Shown here piece after piece: positions 1 to 6,706 of a stretch of DNA of 6,945 nt. The stretch lies in NCBI GenBank assembly GCA_046290215.1, contig JBKAGC010000197.1, positions 1 to 6,945 on the forward strand, in the 5' to 3' direction. The position numbers were made by a program, and so were the translations under genes. How positions within the stretch are numbered: the first letter of the stretch is position 1; every line of letters begins with the position of its first letter. The notes beneath the pieces are model-generated. The model did no database searches, had not been told where the DNA came from, and saw nothing but the letters and a program-made list of their open reading frames with translations. The stretch comes from JAHRVQ01 sp046290215 (GTDB taxonomy: Bacteria; Pseudomonadota; Gammaproteobacteria; Pseudomonadales; Azotimanducaceae).

Positions 1-347
1 GCCCTGACGAAGGCGACGGAGCGACCCATGCGGTAACACTCGGCCTCGACAAATAGTGCCTCACCTGGGGTAGCTGGTTTCATGTAATCGATTCTAATAT
101 CGAGAGTTGCCATACTCACCCCTTCCGACCAGGCTTCATGGCAGCGTACCGCCCAGCCAGACGCATTATCCAAAGTCGCCGTGATAACACCGCCGTGAAT
201 CACCCCGGTATCAGGGTCACCGATCAAATGCTCAGCGTAAGGTACTTTAACGACGCACTTTCTCGCCTCAGCACTGACCAGTTCCATACCGATTGCTTTG
301 GCATGGGGCGGTAAGTCTGACATGGCCTCTTTCATCATTGTCATCAT
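1..347 (-). CDS. PaaI-family hotdog-fold thioesterase (C-terminus cut by window edge)
   Basis: The frame is open from an ATG at 347 to the window edge, giving 115 codons plus 2 nt with no stop. The family hydrolyses acyl-CoA thioesters in the cytoplasm. Residues 49-53 read VIHGG, the hotdog active-site signature with H51-G52-G53. D60 follows in the central helix (TLDNASGWAV), where PaaI-like enzymes carry their catalytic acid. A strand resembling the family's second core motif, ATLDIRIDYMKPA, follows at 80-92. Typical members have about 140-160 residues, so roughly 25-45 are missing. The start is ambiguous because the reading begins MMTMM. An AGGGA at 355-351 lies 3 nt from the ATG at 347 and 6 nt from the ATG at 344, so 344 is equally plausible. 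The gene begins 20 nt after the DUF748 stop, which suggests co-transcription. The family call is firm; the substrate (aromatic, fatty or other acyl-CoA) cannot be read from the sequence. Confidence 0.87.
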   Translation of the reverse strand, partial: MMTMMKEAMSDLPPHAKAIGMELVSAEARKCVVKVPYAEHLIGDPDTGVIHGGVITATLDNASGWAVRCHEAWSEGVSMATLDIRIDYMKPATPGEALFVEAECYRMGRSVAFVR

Positions 348-350
348 GAT

Positions 351-355
351 TCCCT
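351..355 (-). promoter_or_regulatory. Shine-Dalgarno site of the thioesterase gene
   Basis: On the minus strand this reads AGGGA. It sits in the 20-nt gap after the DUF748 stop codon (368-370), 3 nt before the ATG at 347 and 6 nt before the ATG at 344. The spacing slightly favours 344 as the real start. Confidence 0.5.
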
Positions 356-367
356 GGCTGGCGGGCT

Positions 368-2512
368 CTATAGCGCCAGCTCCACTCTAGGTTTGCGTTG
401 TTCGGATTCTACCGCTGCCGTACAACCATAAAGCTGACTCTCTGCAACACCCGCAGCGCGCAATATATCTCGCACGTGCTTACTGCGCGCCTCAGCAAGC
501 TGTTTTAAGCGCTGCACTTCACCTGCATTGTCGCTGGTTGTTGTCACTGCATCACTCGCGGCGCGTTCCAATAACGGGGCCAACTCAGTCATTTGCGCAT
601 AGCCACACACTGTGACTGTTAGTTCCGAGCGAGACGATAAAAATTCTCCCAGCTTATTTACATAGGCTAACTCATCTCCGCTCAGCTCCGCCTCTGCCGG
701 GGCAAACTGCACCGGCTCAAATCTCGGCCGGGTAACCGCTCCCAGGACATTTTTTGCAAACAATAAACTTCCATAAGGCTGCAGTGCATATTGAGCATAG
801 GCCACCGCAGCCGAACGTGCCGCTGTTACCATGGCAGTTTGAATAATGTCCCCCAGGCCAATCTTAAAATCGGCAAAATCCGTTTCAAACGGCACCTCAA
901 ATTCCACCACATCATCAGAGCCTTTCAACATGAACAGCGCTGTAGACAATGACATCTGGTCACTGGAACTAGCAGCTCGCTCATCTACTTTGACGTTTTT
1001 GATGTACACATCGTTACCCACCTTGATGTGACCTTGTTGCATACCGATATTGGAGGTAAGTCGCAGCCGGCCGCTCTTCACACCATTGCCCAGGTAAGGC
1101 GCAATTTCGTGGATTTCGAAGTCGCGCAGATTCACTTCGAGATCACCGCTTTGCTGAGCGATAGAGTAGTCCCCTTTGATCCCAAGTTTGGCCGCTTCGG
1201 CATCATGGTGTCTGGCGCTAAAGTCGAGGCGAAAAGGCTCATTGAGAGAAAAGTCCGTTAGTGTGAGCTGGGTTTCACTGAGGACAAGGTCAACAATAGG
1301 TTCAACGGAACGATCAACAAATTCAAAACGACTGTCAGACAAGTCTACTGTGTTGATAAAAATCTCTGGCAACACGCTTTGCGGTTCTGCCTCGCCAGCA
1401 GGTTTGGGATTCGCCCGGGCGTTTATGGGCAAAACCAGACTGCCAGATTGATCGCGTTGTATTTGCGCGTCTACACCGGAAACCGACAGCGACTGCGCCT
1501 TAAGCAAAGACTGGTCATAAGACAGCGCCTCTAACCGGATCTGCGCAACACGGCCGAGGGCTGGATACGTCAGTTCGTTGAGCTGTAAATCAGCGCTTAA
1601 GGTCTGCACGCCTTGCAAGCTGGCTGATAAATTACCGTCGTACTCGATGCGCTCAACGGCCGCCAGATCTGGTATCTGCAGTCCTGCAGCGGTGACTGCA
1701 CCTTGCAGTTGAATGGAGAATTGCTCAGGCGCAAACTGGCCAGAAAATGTTTGATTCAGGTCTAGCAAACCAGCCACATCAGTATATTCAGCACCAAGCA
1801 AACCGCCATAGCGGCTCAGATCCAGTGCCTCTGCTAGGAGGTTGCCAGAGAAAGACCCTGACTGCATATCAGCCAACAACTCGGCTGTGCCGCTGAAATC
1901 AATCACTGTTTCGTTAACAGCGAGGCGAGCCGCAATAGCGGGTGCAATGTCCTCGGCGAAAGCCACTGGCCCAACGGTTACCTGGGTGATGGCGACATTG
2001 TGTTCATCCCCCTCATAACTGACACGGAGTTTGCTATTTCGTACCACCAGCCGTTGCAGGGCAAGCGTCCATTCCAGCGGTTGCGAAGGGCCACCTTCCT
2101 CACCAGCAGACAGTGTGGATACATCCACGCCAGCAATTTGCGTTACACCGGCTGACGAGACCACATCAAGCTGCAAACCGTCAATTTCAAGCAAATCAAT
2201 AACCAACTGTTTCCGCCACAGCGGCGCAATCTGCAAGGTCACTGAGCCTTGTTGCAAATAGTTGACGTCGTCCAACTTAACGCCGTGTAACTGAACTTGT
2301 CCTTGAAACGGTCGCAGCAACAAACGCTCCACTGTCACCGGACGTTGCAGCTGTTCGCTTAAGGTAGCTTCCAACTGATATTTCGCCAGAGGTCTTGTGC
2401 CAAACACCAGCAGTGCTGTTAGTACCAGGAATATGCCCCAGACCATGAAGATTCTCTTTTTCTTTGGTTTCACTGTTGCTGTTTTTGTTGCTACTTCTGT
2501 CACAACCGCCAC
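368..2512 (-). CDS. DUF748 domain AsmA-like inner-membrane-anchored periplasmic protein
   Basis: This 714-residue protein has a Lys/Arg-rich N-terminus (KPKKKR at 15-20) and one hydrophobic segment at about 21-38, a signal anchor placing the bulk in the periplasm. Residues 45-120 resemble the AsmA/DUF748 N-terminal repeat (QRPVTVERLLLRPFQG). Long beta-rich repeats follow. The DUF748 core lies at about 380-595: LPEIFINTVDLSDSRFEFVD at 381, GNDVYIKNVKVDE near 499, and VPFETDFADFKIGLGDIIQ at 540. From about 597 there is an OmpA-like module (FEPVQFAPAEAEL, then LAEARSKHVRDIL at 672). Two cysteines, C636 and C697, could form a disulfide. AsmA-like proteins are linked to phospholipid transport and outer-membrane homeostasis; that role is inferred here. 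The start is GTG at 2512, inside the PhzF gene. A second in-frame GTG at 2503 overlaps the PhzF stop as GTGA and could be the true start. The family call is firm; the exact function is not known. Confidence 0.85.
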   Translation of the reverse strand: MAVVTEVATKTATVKPKKKRIFMVWGIFLVLTALLVFGTRPLAKYQLEATLSEQLQRPVTVERLLLRPFQGQVQLHGVKLDDVNYLQQGSVTLQIAPLWRKQLVIDLLEIDGLQLDVVSSAGVTQIAGVDVSTLSAGEEGGPSQPLEWTLALQRLVVRNSKLRVSYEGDEHNVAITQVTVGPVAFAEDIAPAIAARLAVNETVIDFSGTAELLADMQSGSFSGNLLAEALDLSRYGGLLGAEYTDVAGLLDLNQTFSGQFAPEQFSIQLQGAVTAAGLQIPDLAAVERIEYDGNLSASLQGVQTLSADLQLNELTYPALGRVAQIRLEALSYDQSLLKAQSLSVSGVDAQIQRDQSGSLVLPINARANPKPAGEAEPQSVLPEIFINTVDLSDSRFEFVDRSVEPIVDLVLSETQLTLTDFSLNEPFRLDFSARHHDAEAAKLGIKGDYSIAQQSGDLEVNLRDFEIHEIAPYLGNGVKSGRLRLTSNIGMQQGHIKVGNDVYIKNVKVDERAASSSDQMSLSTALFMLKGSDDVVEFEVPFETDFADFKIGLGDIIQTAMVTAARSAAVAYAQYALQPYGSLLFAKNVLGAVTRPRFEPVQFAPAEAELSGDELAYVNKLGEFLSSRSELTVTVCGYAQMTELAPLLERAASDAVTTTSDNAGEVQRLKQLAEARSKHVRDILRAAGVAESQLYGCTAAVESEQRKPRVELAL

Positions 2513-2520
2513 ACACCTTC
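2500..2520 (-). promoter_or_regulatory. Overlapping stop/start junction PhzF-DUF748 with Shine-Dalgarno site
   Basis: GAAGG on the minus strand (2520-2516) precedes two in-frame GTG codons, at 2512 (3 nt spacing) and 2503 (12 nt spacing). The second GTG shares bases with the PhzF TGA (2502-2500) as GTGA, a common arrangement for translational coupling. Neither spacing is ideal, so the start remains open. The choice changes the protein by only three residues, and either way the two genes overlap (13 or 4 nt). Confidence 0.5.
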
Positions 2521-3357
2521 TGCAACAAGATTCACTTTACCACCCACCTCAATGGTAAATCCGTTTTGCCCGGCAGCATCGCCGCGACTCGCAGCAAATT
2601 GTAATGCAGAAGGTCGTCCAATTTCGTAACCCTGCCCTACCACACTGCTAATGGTCGGCTCCCCGTTAAACTGATGTTCAGCTAGATAGGCAGCCAGACA
2701 ACCTGTGGCGCTGCCAGTGGCAGCGTCTTCAACTACGCCGAAACTCGGCGCGAACATGCGCGAGGCAAAACCATGTTCAGGTGTGTAGCCCTCAGCACAA
2801 AATGCCAGGACGCCGTGATCAGCACCTTCGTCTACGGGACTAGCCCGGCGTAAACTGGCCAGATCCTTTACTGGCACGATCAAAAACTCCAGTCCTGTTG
2901 AAACATACTGCGAGGGGAAGCCGGCTAGTAGGTCGGAAGCCTTGAGAGCGACTTTTTTCGCGGCGACCTCCTGGCTCAGTTCAGCGCCAAATTCAGGCGC
3001 ATTTTGTTTCATCCAGACCACGCCATCGGATTCAAAGCGCACAGGAATGGGGCCGACGCCGAGATTCAACACCACCTCGTCCAGGTCCAGATTGTGGATA
3101 TGATCACGTATCAAATAGGCTGTACCCAGGGTTGGGTGACCCGCAAACGGCAACTCCGCCTGGGGTGTAAAAATCCTCACGGTAAAACCATCTGCCGCGT
3201 CGCCGCCTGGCAAAAACGTGGTTTCAGCAAAATTAAATGCCCTGGCAATACGCTGCATTTCTTCTGTGCTCAAATCGTCACAGTCAATGATTGTAGCTAA
3301 CTGGTTGCCACTATAAGTGCCCTGGGCAAACACCTCTGTAATAAAAAAACGCCGCAT
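2500..3357 (-). CDS. PhzF-family isomerase/epimerase-like protein
   Basis: The 285-residue length is normal for the PhzF family (two-lobed diaminopimelate-epimerase fold, cytoplasmic). The family includes PhzF, which isomerises 2,3-dihydro-3-hydroxyanthranilate in phenazine synthesis, but most members are uncharacterised and sit outside phenazine clusters. Residues matching the known catalytic positions are present: E45 in FNFAETTF, H74 in ELPFAGHPTLGTA and D211 in VVEDAATGSA. The opening pattern, VFAQGTYSGNQLA then CDDLSTEEMQRIARAFN, is also typical. The ATG at 3357 has a GGAG 5 nt upstream, embedded in the last codons of the acyltransferase gene, and lies 2 nt after that gene's stop. Its own end overlaps the DUF748 start. 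No other phenazine genes are in the window, so phenazine synthesis is unlikely. The enzyme looks intact; its substrate is unknown. Confidence 0.93.
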   Translation of the reverse strand: MRRFFITEVFAQGTYSGNQLATIIDCDDLSTEEMQRIARAFNFAETTFLPGGDAADGFTVRIFTPQAELPFAGHPTLGTAYLIRDHIHNLDLDEVVLNLGVGPIPVRFESDGVVWMKQNAPEFGAELSQEVAAKKVALKASDLLAGFPSQYVSTGLEFLIVPVKDLASLRRASPVDEGADHGVLAFCAEGYTPEHGFASRMFAPSFGVVEDAATGSATGCLAAYLAEHQFNGEPTISSVVGQGYEIGRPSALQFAASRGDAAGQNGFTIEVGGKVNLVAEGVWRL

Positions 3358-3359
3358 GT

Positions 3360-4532
3360 TTACTCCGACTTTTTAAACGGTGAGTGGCTATCCATGTAGT
3401 CAATCTCTTCATCGATATAGGTTCGTTCCTGCTGGAGAAACTGCTGGACCGCCTCGCTAAACGACGGATTGACAATCCAATGGGTACTATAGGTGTGGGT
3501 GGCTAAATAACCGCGGGCTAATTTATGAGTACCCTGGGCACCAGCCTCGACCCGCTTCAAGCCACGCTCAATGGCAAACTGAATGGCTTGATAGTAGCAA
3601 AGTTCAAAATGCAAAAAGGGGTGATGTTCGATACAGCCCCAGTTTCTGCCAAACAAACATTCACTGCCAATAAAGTTGATAGCGCCAGCAATGTACCGGC
3701 CGTCACGCTTGGCCATGACCAGCAGAATGTCATCCGCCATGGTCTCACCCACCAGGGAGAAAAACTCACGGGTTAAGTAGGGAGAGCCCCACTTCCGATT
3801 ACCCGTATCAATGTAGAATTGATAAAACGCATCCCAGTGACGCTCCTCTATATCGTTACCGGTCAGAGCTTCAATTTCCAGTCCTGCCGCCACGGAATCT
3901 CTGCGCTCGCGGCGAATGTTCTTGCGCTTTTTAGCACTTAACGCACTTAAGAAATCGTCGAAGTCTGCGTAGTTGTCATTGAGCCAGTGAAACTGTTGGT
4001 GGGTGCGCTGCAAGAAGCCTAACTTACCCATTTGTTCATACTGATCTTTAGTGGCAAAAGTGACATGCACCGAGGAAACAGAAAGCTTCTCGGCCACCTG
4101 CATCACACCGGAAAGCAAATACTCGTTGTATTCGTGGCTCTGGTCACTGGCTCCCGTCAGGATGCGCCGACCTGTGGCCGGGGTAAACGGCACCGCAATC
4201 TGTAACTTTGGATAGTAACGTCCCCCTGCTCGCTGAAACGCGTCGGCCCAGTTGTAATCAAACACATACTCGCCTTGAGAATGGCTTTTTAAGTACATTG
4301 GGATGACGCCAAGAATCTTATCCTCGTCTTCCAACGCCAGGTGATAAGGTGCCCAGCCGGTTTCGGCCACGGCAGAGCCGCTCTGCTCCAGAGCAGCTAA
4401 GAAGTTGTAGGAAAGAAAAGGATCAAACGGGACGCCGCACTCTGGCTGCAGCAACGCGGGGTTCGCCACTGCATCCCAGGCGGACTGACCAATCTCCTCA
4501 ATATTACTTACCGCTCTTATGGAAAAGGTCAT
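3360..4532 (-). CDS. COG3146-type GNAT/FemAB-like acyltransferase
   Basis: This 390-residue protein matches the 'peptidoglycan biosynthesis/recognition' family (FemAB_like, COG3146), found widely in proteobacteria and built on tandem GNAT folds. The N-terminal half shows the family hallmarks PFDPFLSYNFLAALEQSG (35-52), LGVIPMYLKSHSQGEYVFDY (74-93) and a YYPKLQIAVPFTPATGRRIL stretch (106-125). A strongly basic segment follows at about 199-211 (SAKKRKNIRRERR). The second lobe carries FGRNWGCIEHHPFLHFELCY (294-313) and VEAGAQGTHKLARGY (328-342). There is no signal peptide, so it is probably cytoplasmic. True FemABX enzymes transfer aminoacyl groups to peptidoglycan precursors, but this subfamily has no established reaction that I know of. 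The ATG at 4532 has a weak AGG about 6 nt upstream. It lies 47 nt after the preceding LLM gene and only 2 nt before the PhzF gene, so it is probably coupled to the latter. The family call is good; the function is unknown. Confidence 0.83.
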   Translation of the reverse strand: MTFSIRAVSNIEEIGQSAWDAVANPALLQPECGVPFDPFLSYNFLAALEQSGSAVAETGWAPYHLALEDEDKILGVIPMYLKSHSQGEYVFDYNWADAFQRAGGRYYPKLQIAVPFTPATGRRILTGASDQSHEYNEYLLSGVMQVAEKLSVSSVHVTFATKDQYEQMGKLGFLQRTHQQFHWLNDNYADFDDFLSALSAKKRKNIRRERRDSVAAGLEIEALTGNDIEERHWDAFYQFYIDTGNRKWGSPYLTREFFSLVGETMADDILLVMAKRDGRYIAGAINFIGSECLFGRNWGCIEHHPFLHFELCYYQAIQFAIERGLKRVEAGAQGTHKLARGYLATHTYSTHWIVNPSFSEAVQQFLQQERTYIDEEIDYMDSHSPFKKSE

Positions 4533-4579
4533 ATCACGCCTGGAACGATCCCATCAAATAAAACGCAACAACAATAGAG

Positions 4580-5614
4580 TTACGTCATTTCGGAAGCAAT
4601 AAGCTCCAACGCTTCTGGTTGACCAGCACCAATCAGCATGCTGCTAACATGACCCTGTTCACCGGCTTTCTTCCAGGCCTTAAGTCGCTCAACAATGTGC
4701 TCTTTTGGACCACATAGATGTACTGCATCAACCAACTCATCGGGCACTGCCGCCATGGCCTCGTCTTTTTTACCTGCCAGGTACAGATCCTGGATCTTCA
4801 CGGCGGCATCTTCAAAGCCAAGCTTTTTGCAGTAGTCGTTGTAGAAGTTCTTATCCCGCGCACCCATACCGCCGATGTACAGAGCCAGGTTGCCTTTTGC
4901 TGGCATACGACAAGCATCAATGTCATCACCGAGGATACAGGTCACAAACGGCGCGATGTCATAGTCCAACATGGTCTTGCCGGCCTTATCCAGACCCTTT
5001 TGAATTGGTCCAGCCAGCACGTCAAACTTCTCGGGAGCCATCCAGATGGGGAATACGCCGTCGGCAACTTCCGCGCTGCCTTCTAAACCCGCTGGTGTAA
5101 TCGACGCAGTGTAAATCGGAATAGAAGTATCCGCTTGCAAGATACTCTTCAGGGGTTTACCTAAACCAGTACCGTCAGCACCATCATAAGGCAACGAGTA
5201 GTGATAGCCCTTGTGTTCCACTGGCGCCTCGCGCGCCATGATTTTCTTCACAATGGACACATACTCTTTAATGCGTGTCACTGGCCGGCCGTAGGCCACA
5301 CCGTGCCAGCCCTCCACAACCTGTGGACCAGAGGCACCAAGACCAAGAATAAATCGGCCGTTAGACAACTGATTCAAAGTCATTGCAGTCATTGCCGTAC
5401 AGGCCGGTGAGCGACCGGGCATCTGCATAATCGCTGTACCTACCTTGATCTTTTCAGTGTGCGCCAACATCCAGGCAGCCGGTGTTACCGCGTCTGAGCC
5501 GTAAGCTTCCGCTGTCCAAACAGAATCGTAACCAAGGCTTTCGGCGCGCTTGATACGTTCAATTTCAAGGTTTACTACCTTGCCAGAGTAACCGCTTAAG
5601 ATTCCTAGTTTCAC
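4580..5614 (-). CDS. LLM-class flavin/F420-type oxidoreductase, Rv3520c-like
   Basis: This 344-residue protein has the bacterial luciferase-like TIM-barrel fold. Visible signatures are ESLGYDSVWTAEAYGSDAVT (25-44), VGTAIMQMPGRSPA (58-71), LNQLSNGRFILGLGASGPQV (80-99), EGWHG (101-105) and PVTRIKEY (111-118). The C-terminal half has LYIGGMGARDKNFYNDYCKK (245-264) and AVPDELVDAVHLCG (289-302), which match what I recall of the Rv3520c subfamily. That subfamily was proposed to be F420-dependent in mycobacteria, but FMN use is equally possible here. The start is GTG at 5614 with a strong AGAGGGG 7 nt upstream. It is a divergent paralogue of the gene directly upstream (63 nt away), sharing the GRFILGLG, WHG and TR-KE blocks. 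The physiological substrate cannot be read from the sequence. Confidence 0.9.
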   Translation of the reverse strand: MKLGILSGYSGKVVNLEIERIKRAESLGYDSVWTAEAYGSDAVTPAAWMLAHTEKIKVGTAIMQMPGRSPACTAMTAMTLNQLSNGRFILGLGASGPQVVEGWHGVAYGRPVTRIKEYVSIVKKIMAREAPVEHKGYHYSLPYDGADGTGLGKPLKSILQADTSIPIYTASITPAGLEGSAEVADGVFPIWMAPEKFDVLAGPIQKGLDKAGKTMLDYDIAPFVTCILGDDIDACRMPAKGNLALYIGGMGARDKNFYNDYCKKLGFEDAAVKIQDLYLAGKKDEAMAAVPDELVDAVHLCGPKEHIVERLKAWKKAGEQGHVSSMLIGAGQPEALELIASEMT

Positions 5615-5621
5615 TAATGTG

Positions 5622-5628
5622 CCCCTCT
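5622..5628 (-). promoter_or_regulatory. Strong Shine-Dalgarno supporting the GTG start of the second LLM gene
   Basis: AGAGGGG on the minus strand ends 7 nt before the GTG at 5614-5612. It is the best ribosome binding site in the window and fixes the start despite the non-ATG codon. Confidence 0.75.
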
Positions 5629-5677
5629 ATATTGTGTTGAGTAAATACTAAAATAACTAATCTATTGAAAACTCAGG

Positions 5678-6673
5678 TTAAAAAGAAAAATTCTTACCGG
5701 TAAAGGCCTCGTAGGTTGCCATTGTTTCCTTGGGTGAGACACAAGAAACAATATGGGTAGTAATACCCATCTCGCCGTACTCACGGATTCTATCCTGGCA
5801 CTCTTCCTGAGTACCGAGAATCGCAATGTCATCTACTAGCTGGTCATCCAGGGCACTCGTGGTTTTTTCACGATCTTTGGCAGCCCAACCCTCACGAATC
5901 GTTTGCGCCACTTCCTCATAACCAGACCAGGCCAGGAACGCGTTATAAACTGGCGTTGCGTAATAAGGCGCAAAGGCAGCGCGGATAAAGTTGCGCGCAT
6001 TATCTTTATCATCGGTGACAATAATCTGGTGGCGACAAACAATCTCAATATCTTCGAGCTTTTTGCCTGCACGCTCGGCACCAATTTTGATGTGTTCCAT
6101 CATCTTCGGCAGGGAATCTTTCGGAAACAGATTGAGAATTACGCCATCACTGAATTCCGCCGCCGCTTCCAGCATCTTGCTACGCAGCGCTGCCATATAA
6201 ACTGGCTGGGCACCTTCCTCTAATGGCAACTGGCGGTAGCCTTTACTGCTTACAGTGTCGCCCTGAAAGTCGGTCTTGGCACCGGTCAGCATGGTTTTAA
6301 TCAGTTGCGTGGTTTCTTTAACGCGCGTCAAAGGCTTCTCAAACTTCTGGCCGTGCCAGTTTTCCATCATGGTTTGGCTAGATGAACCAAGCCCGAGAAT
6401 AAAACGACCACCGGACAACTGATGGAGTACGTGGGCAGTAGATGCTAGCACCGCCGGCGTGCGGGAAAAGACCGGGATAATCGCGGTACCGATTCGGCAG
6501 CGTTCAGTATTCAAGGCAACTGCCGCGGCGGTGGTTAAAGCATCGACACCAGAGCTATCGGCAAACCAGAGGTCATCGTAGCCTTCGCCTTCTGCCCATT
6601 TCGCCATCTCAATAGTTTGTTGCACGCCTCTTGGATCTGGAAGCGTTAATGCGGTTCTTTGTGGCACTGCCAT
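5678..6673 (-). CDS. LLM-class flavin/F420-type oxidoreductase (first of a tandem pair)
   Basis: This 331-residue luciferase-like TIM-barrel protein shows GEGYDDLWFADSSGVDALTT (29-48), IGTAIIPVFSRTPA (61-74), LHQLSGGRFILGLGSSSQTM (83-102), ENWHG (104-108) and PLTRVKET (114-121). The C-terminal part has APYYATPVYNAFLAWSGYEE (235-254) and DDQLVDDIAILGTQEECQDR (276-295). It aligns along its length with the downstream paralogue but is clearly diverged and has a different N-terminus. The GGM-type loop of the other copy is replaced by the PYYATPVYN segment, pointing to a different substrate or partner. The ATG at 6673 has AAGGA 6 nt upstream, and the gene begins 33 nt after the split-barrel gene. 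Such enzymes use reduced FMN or F420 for hydride transfer or monooxygenation; cofactor and substrate are not decidable here. Confidence 0.9.
   Translation of the reverse strand: MAVPQRTALTLPDPRGVQQTIEMAKWAEGEGYDDLWFADSSGVDALTTAAAVALNTERCRIGTAIIPVFSRTPAVLASTAHVLHQLSGGRFILGLGSSSQTMMENWHGQKFEKPLTRVKETTQLIKTMLTGAKTDFQGDTVSSKGYRQLPLEEGAQPVYMAALRSKMLEAAAEFSDGVILNLFPKDSLPKMMEHIKIGAERAGKKLEDIEIVCRHQIIVTDDKDNARNFIRAAFAPYYATPVYNAFLAWSGYEEVAQTIREGWAAKDREKTTSALDDQLVDDIAILGTQEECQDRIREYGEMGITTHIVSCVSPKETMATYEAFTGKNFSF
5721..5770. repeat. Two back-to-back inverted repeats in the 3' end of the first LLM gene
   Basis: The first repeat pairs ATTGTTTCCTTG (5721-5732) with CAAGAAACAAT (5742-5752): 11 base pairs with one bulged C and a 9-nt loop. 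The second begins on the next base. ATGGGTA (5753-5759) pairs perfectly with TACCCAT (5764-5770) across a 4-nt loop. Both lie in coding sequence (residues about 302-318), 40-90 nt before the stop. No run of T follows on the minus strand, so this is not an ordinary intrinsic terminator. The repeats are directly visible; a role in mRNA processing or stability is a guess. Confidence 0.4.
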
Positions 6674-6706
6674 AGTGGTTCCTTAGCTGTTTTTATTTAA
6701 ATGAAG

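Noticed and set aside
2277..2528. Minus-strand 83-codon frame across the PhzF-DUF748 junction
   Set aside because: It overlaps the N-terminal coding part of DUF748 in another frame and has no family resemblance, whereas the DUF748 frame has a clear anchor and domain.
2709..2750. GC-rich inverted repeats: an 8-bp-arm palindrome at 2709-2725 and a 6-bp stem at 2736-2750
   Set aside because: They fall exactly on the conserved DAATGSA motif and adjacent codons of PhzF, so amino-acid constraint and chance explain them. There is no T-run or intergenic position.
2500..3357. Phenazine biosynthesis cluster
   Set aside because: Only a PhzF-fold protein is present; no phzA/B/D/E/G-like genes are in the window, and most PhzF-family proteins are not phenazine enzymes.
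4380..4396. Short stem GCTCTG/CAGAGC
   Set aside because: It is only 6 bp, lies well inside the acyltransferase coding sequence, and has no supporting context.
4533..4579. Possible terminator between the second LLM gene and the acyltransferase gene
   Set aside because: Only a 3-4 bp imperfect stem around GGATCGTTCC can be drawn and no T-run follows it; transcription probably reads through.
4705..5100. Plus-strand open frames of 131 and 122 codons overlapping each other in two frames
   Set aside because: They lie opposite the well-conserved LLM gene, have low-complexity Pro/His/Arg/Ser-rich or unrecognisable translations, and are best explained as shadows of its codon bias.
5615..5677. Possible internal promoter in the AT-rich gap between the LLM genes
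   Set aside because: The gap is about 30 % GC, and -10-like strings such as TAGTAT can be picked out. No matching -35 at 16-18 nt is convincing, so AT-richness alone does not support a call.
5903..6223. Plus-strand open frame of 106 codons
   Set aside because: It is antisense to the first LLM gene, with no recognisable domain and no convincing ribosome binding site; a shadow.
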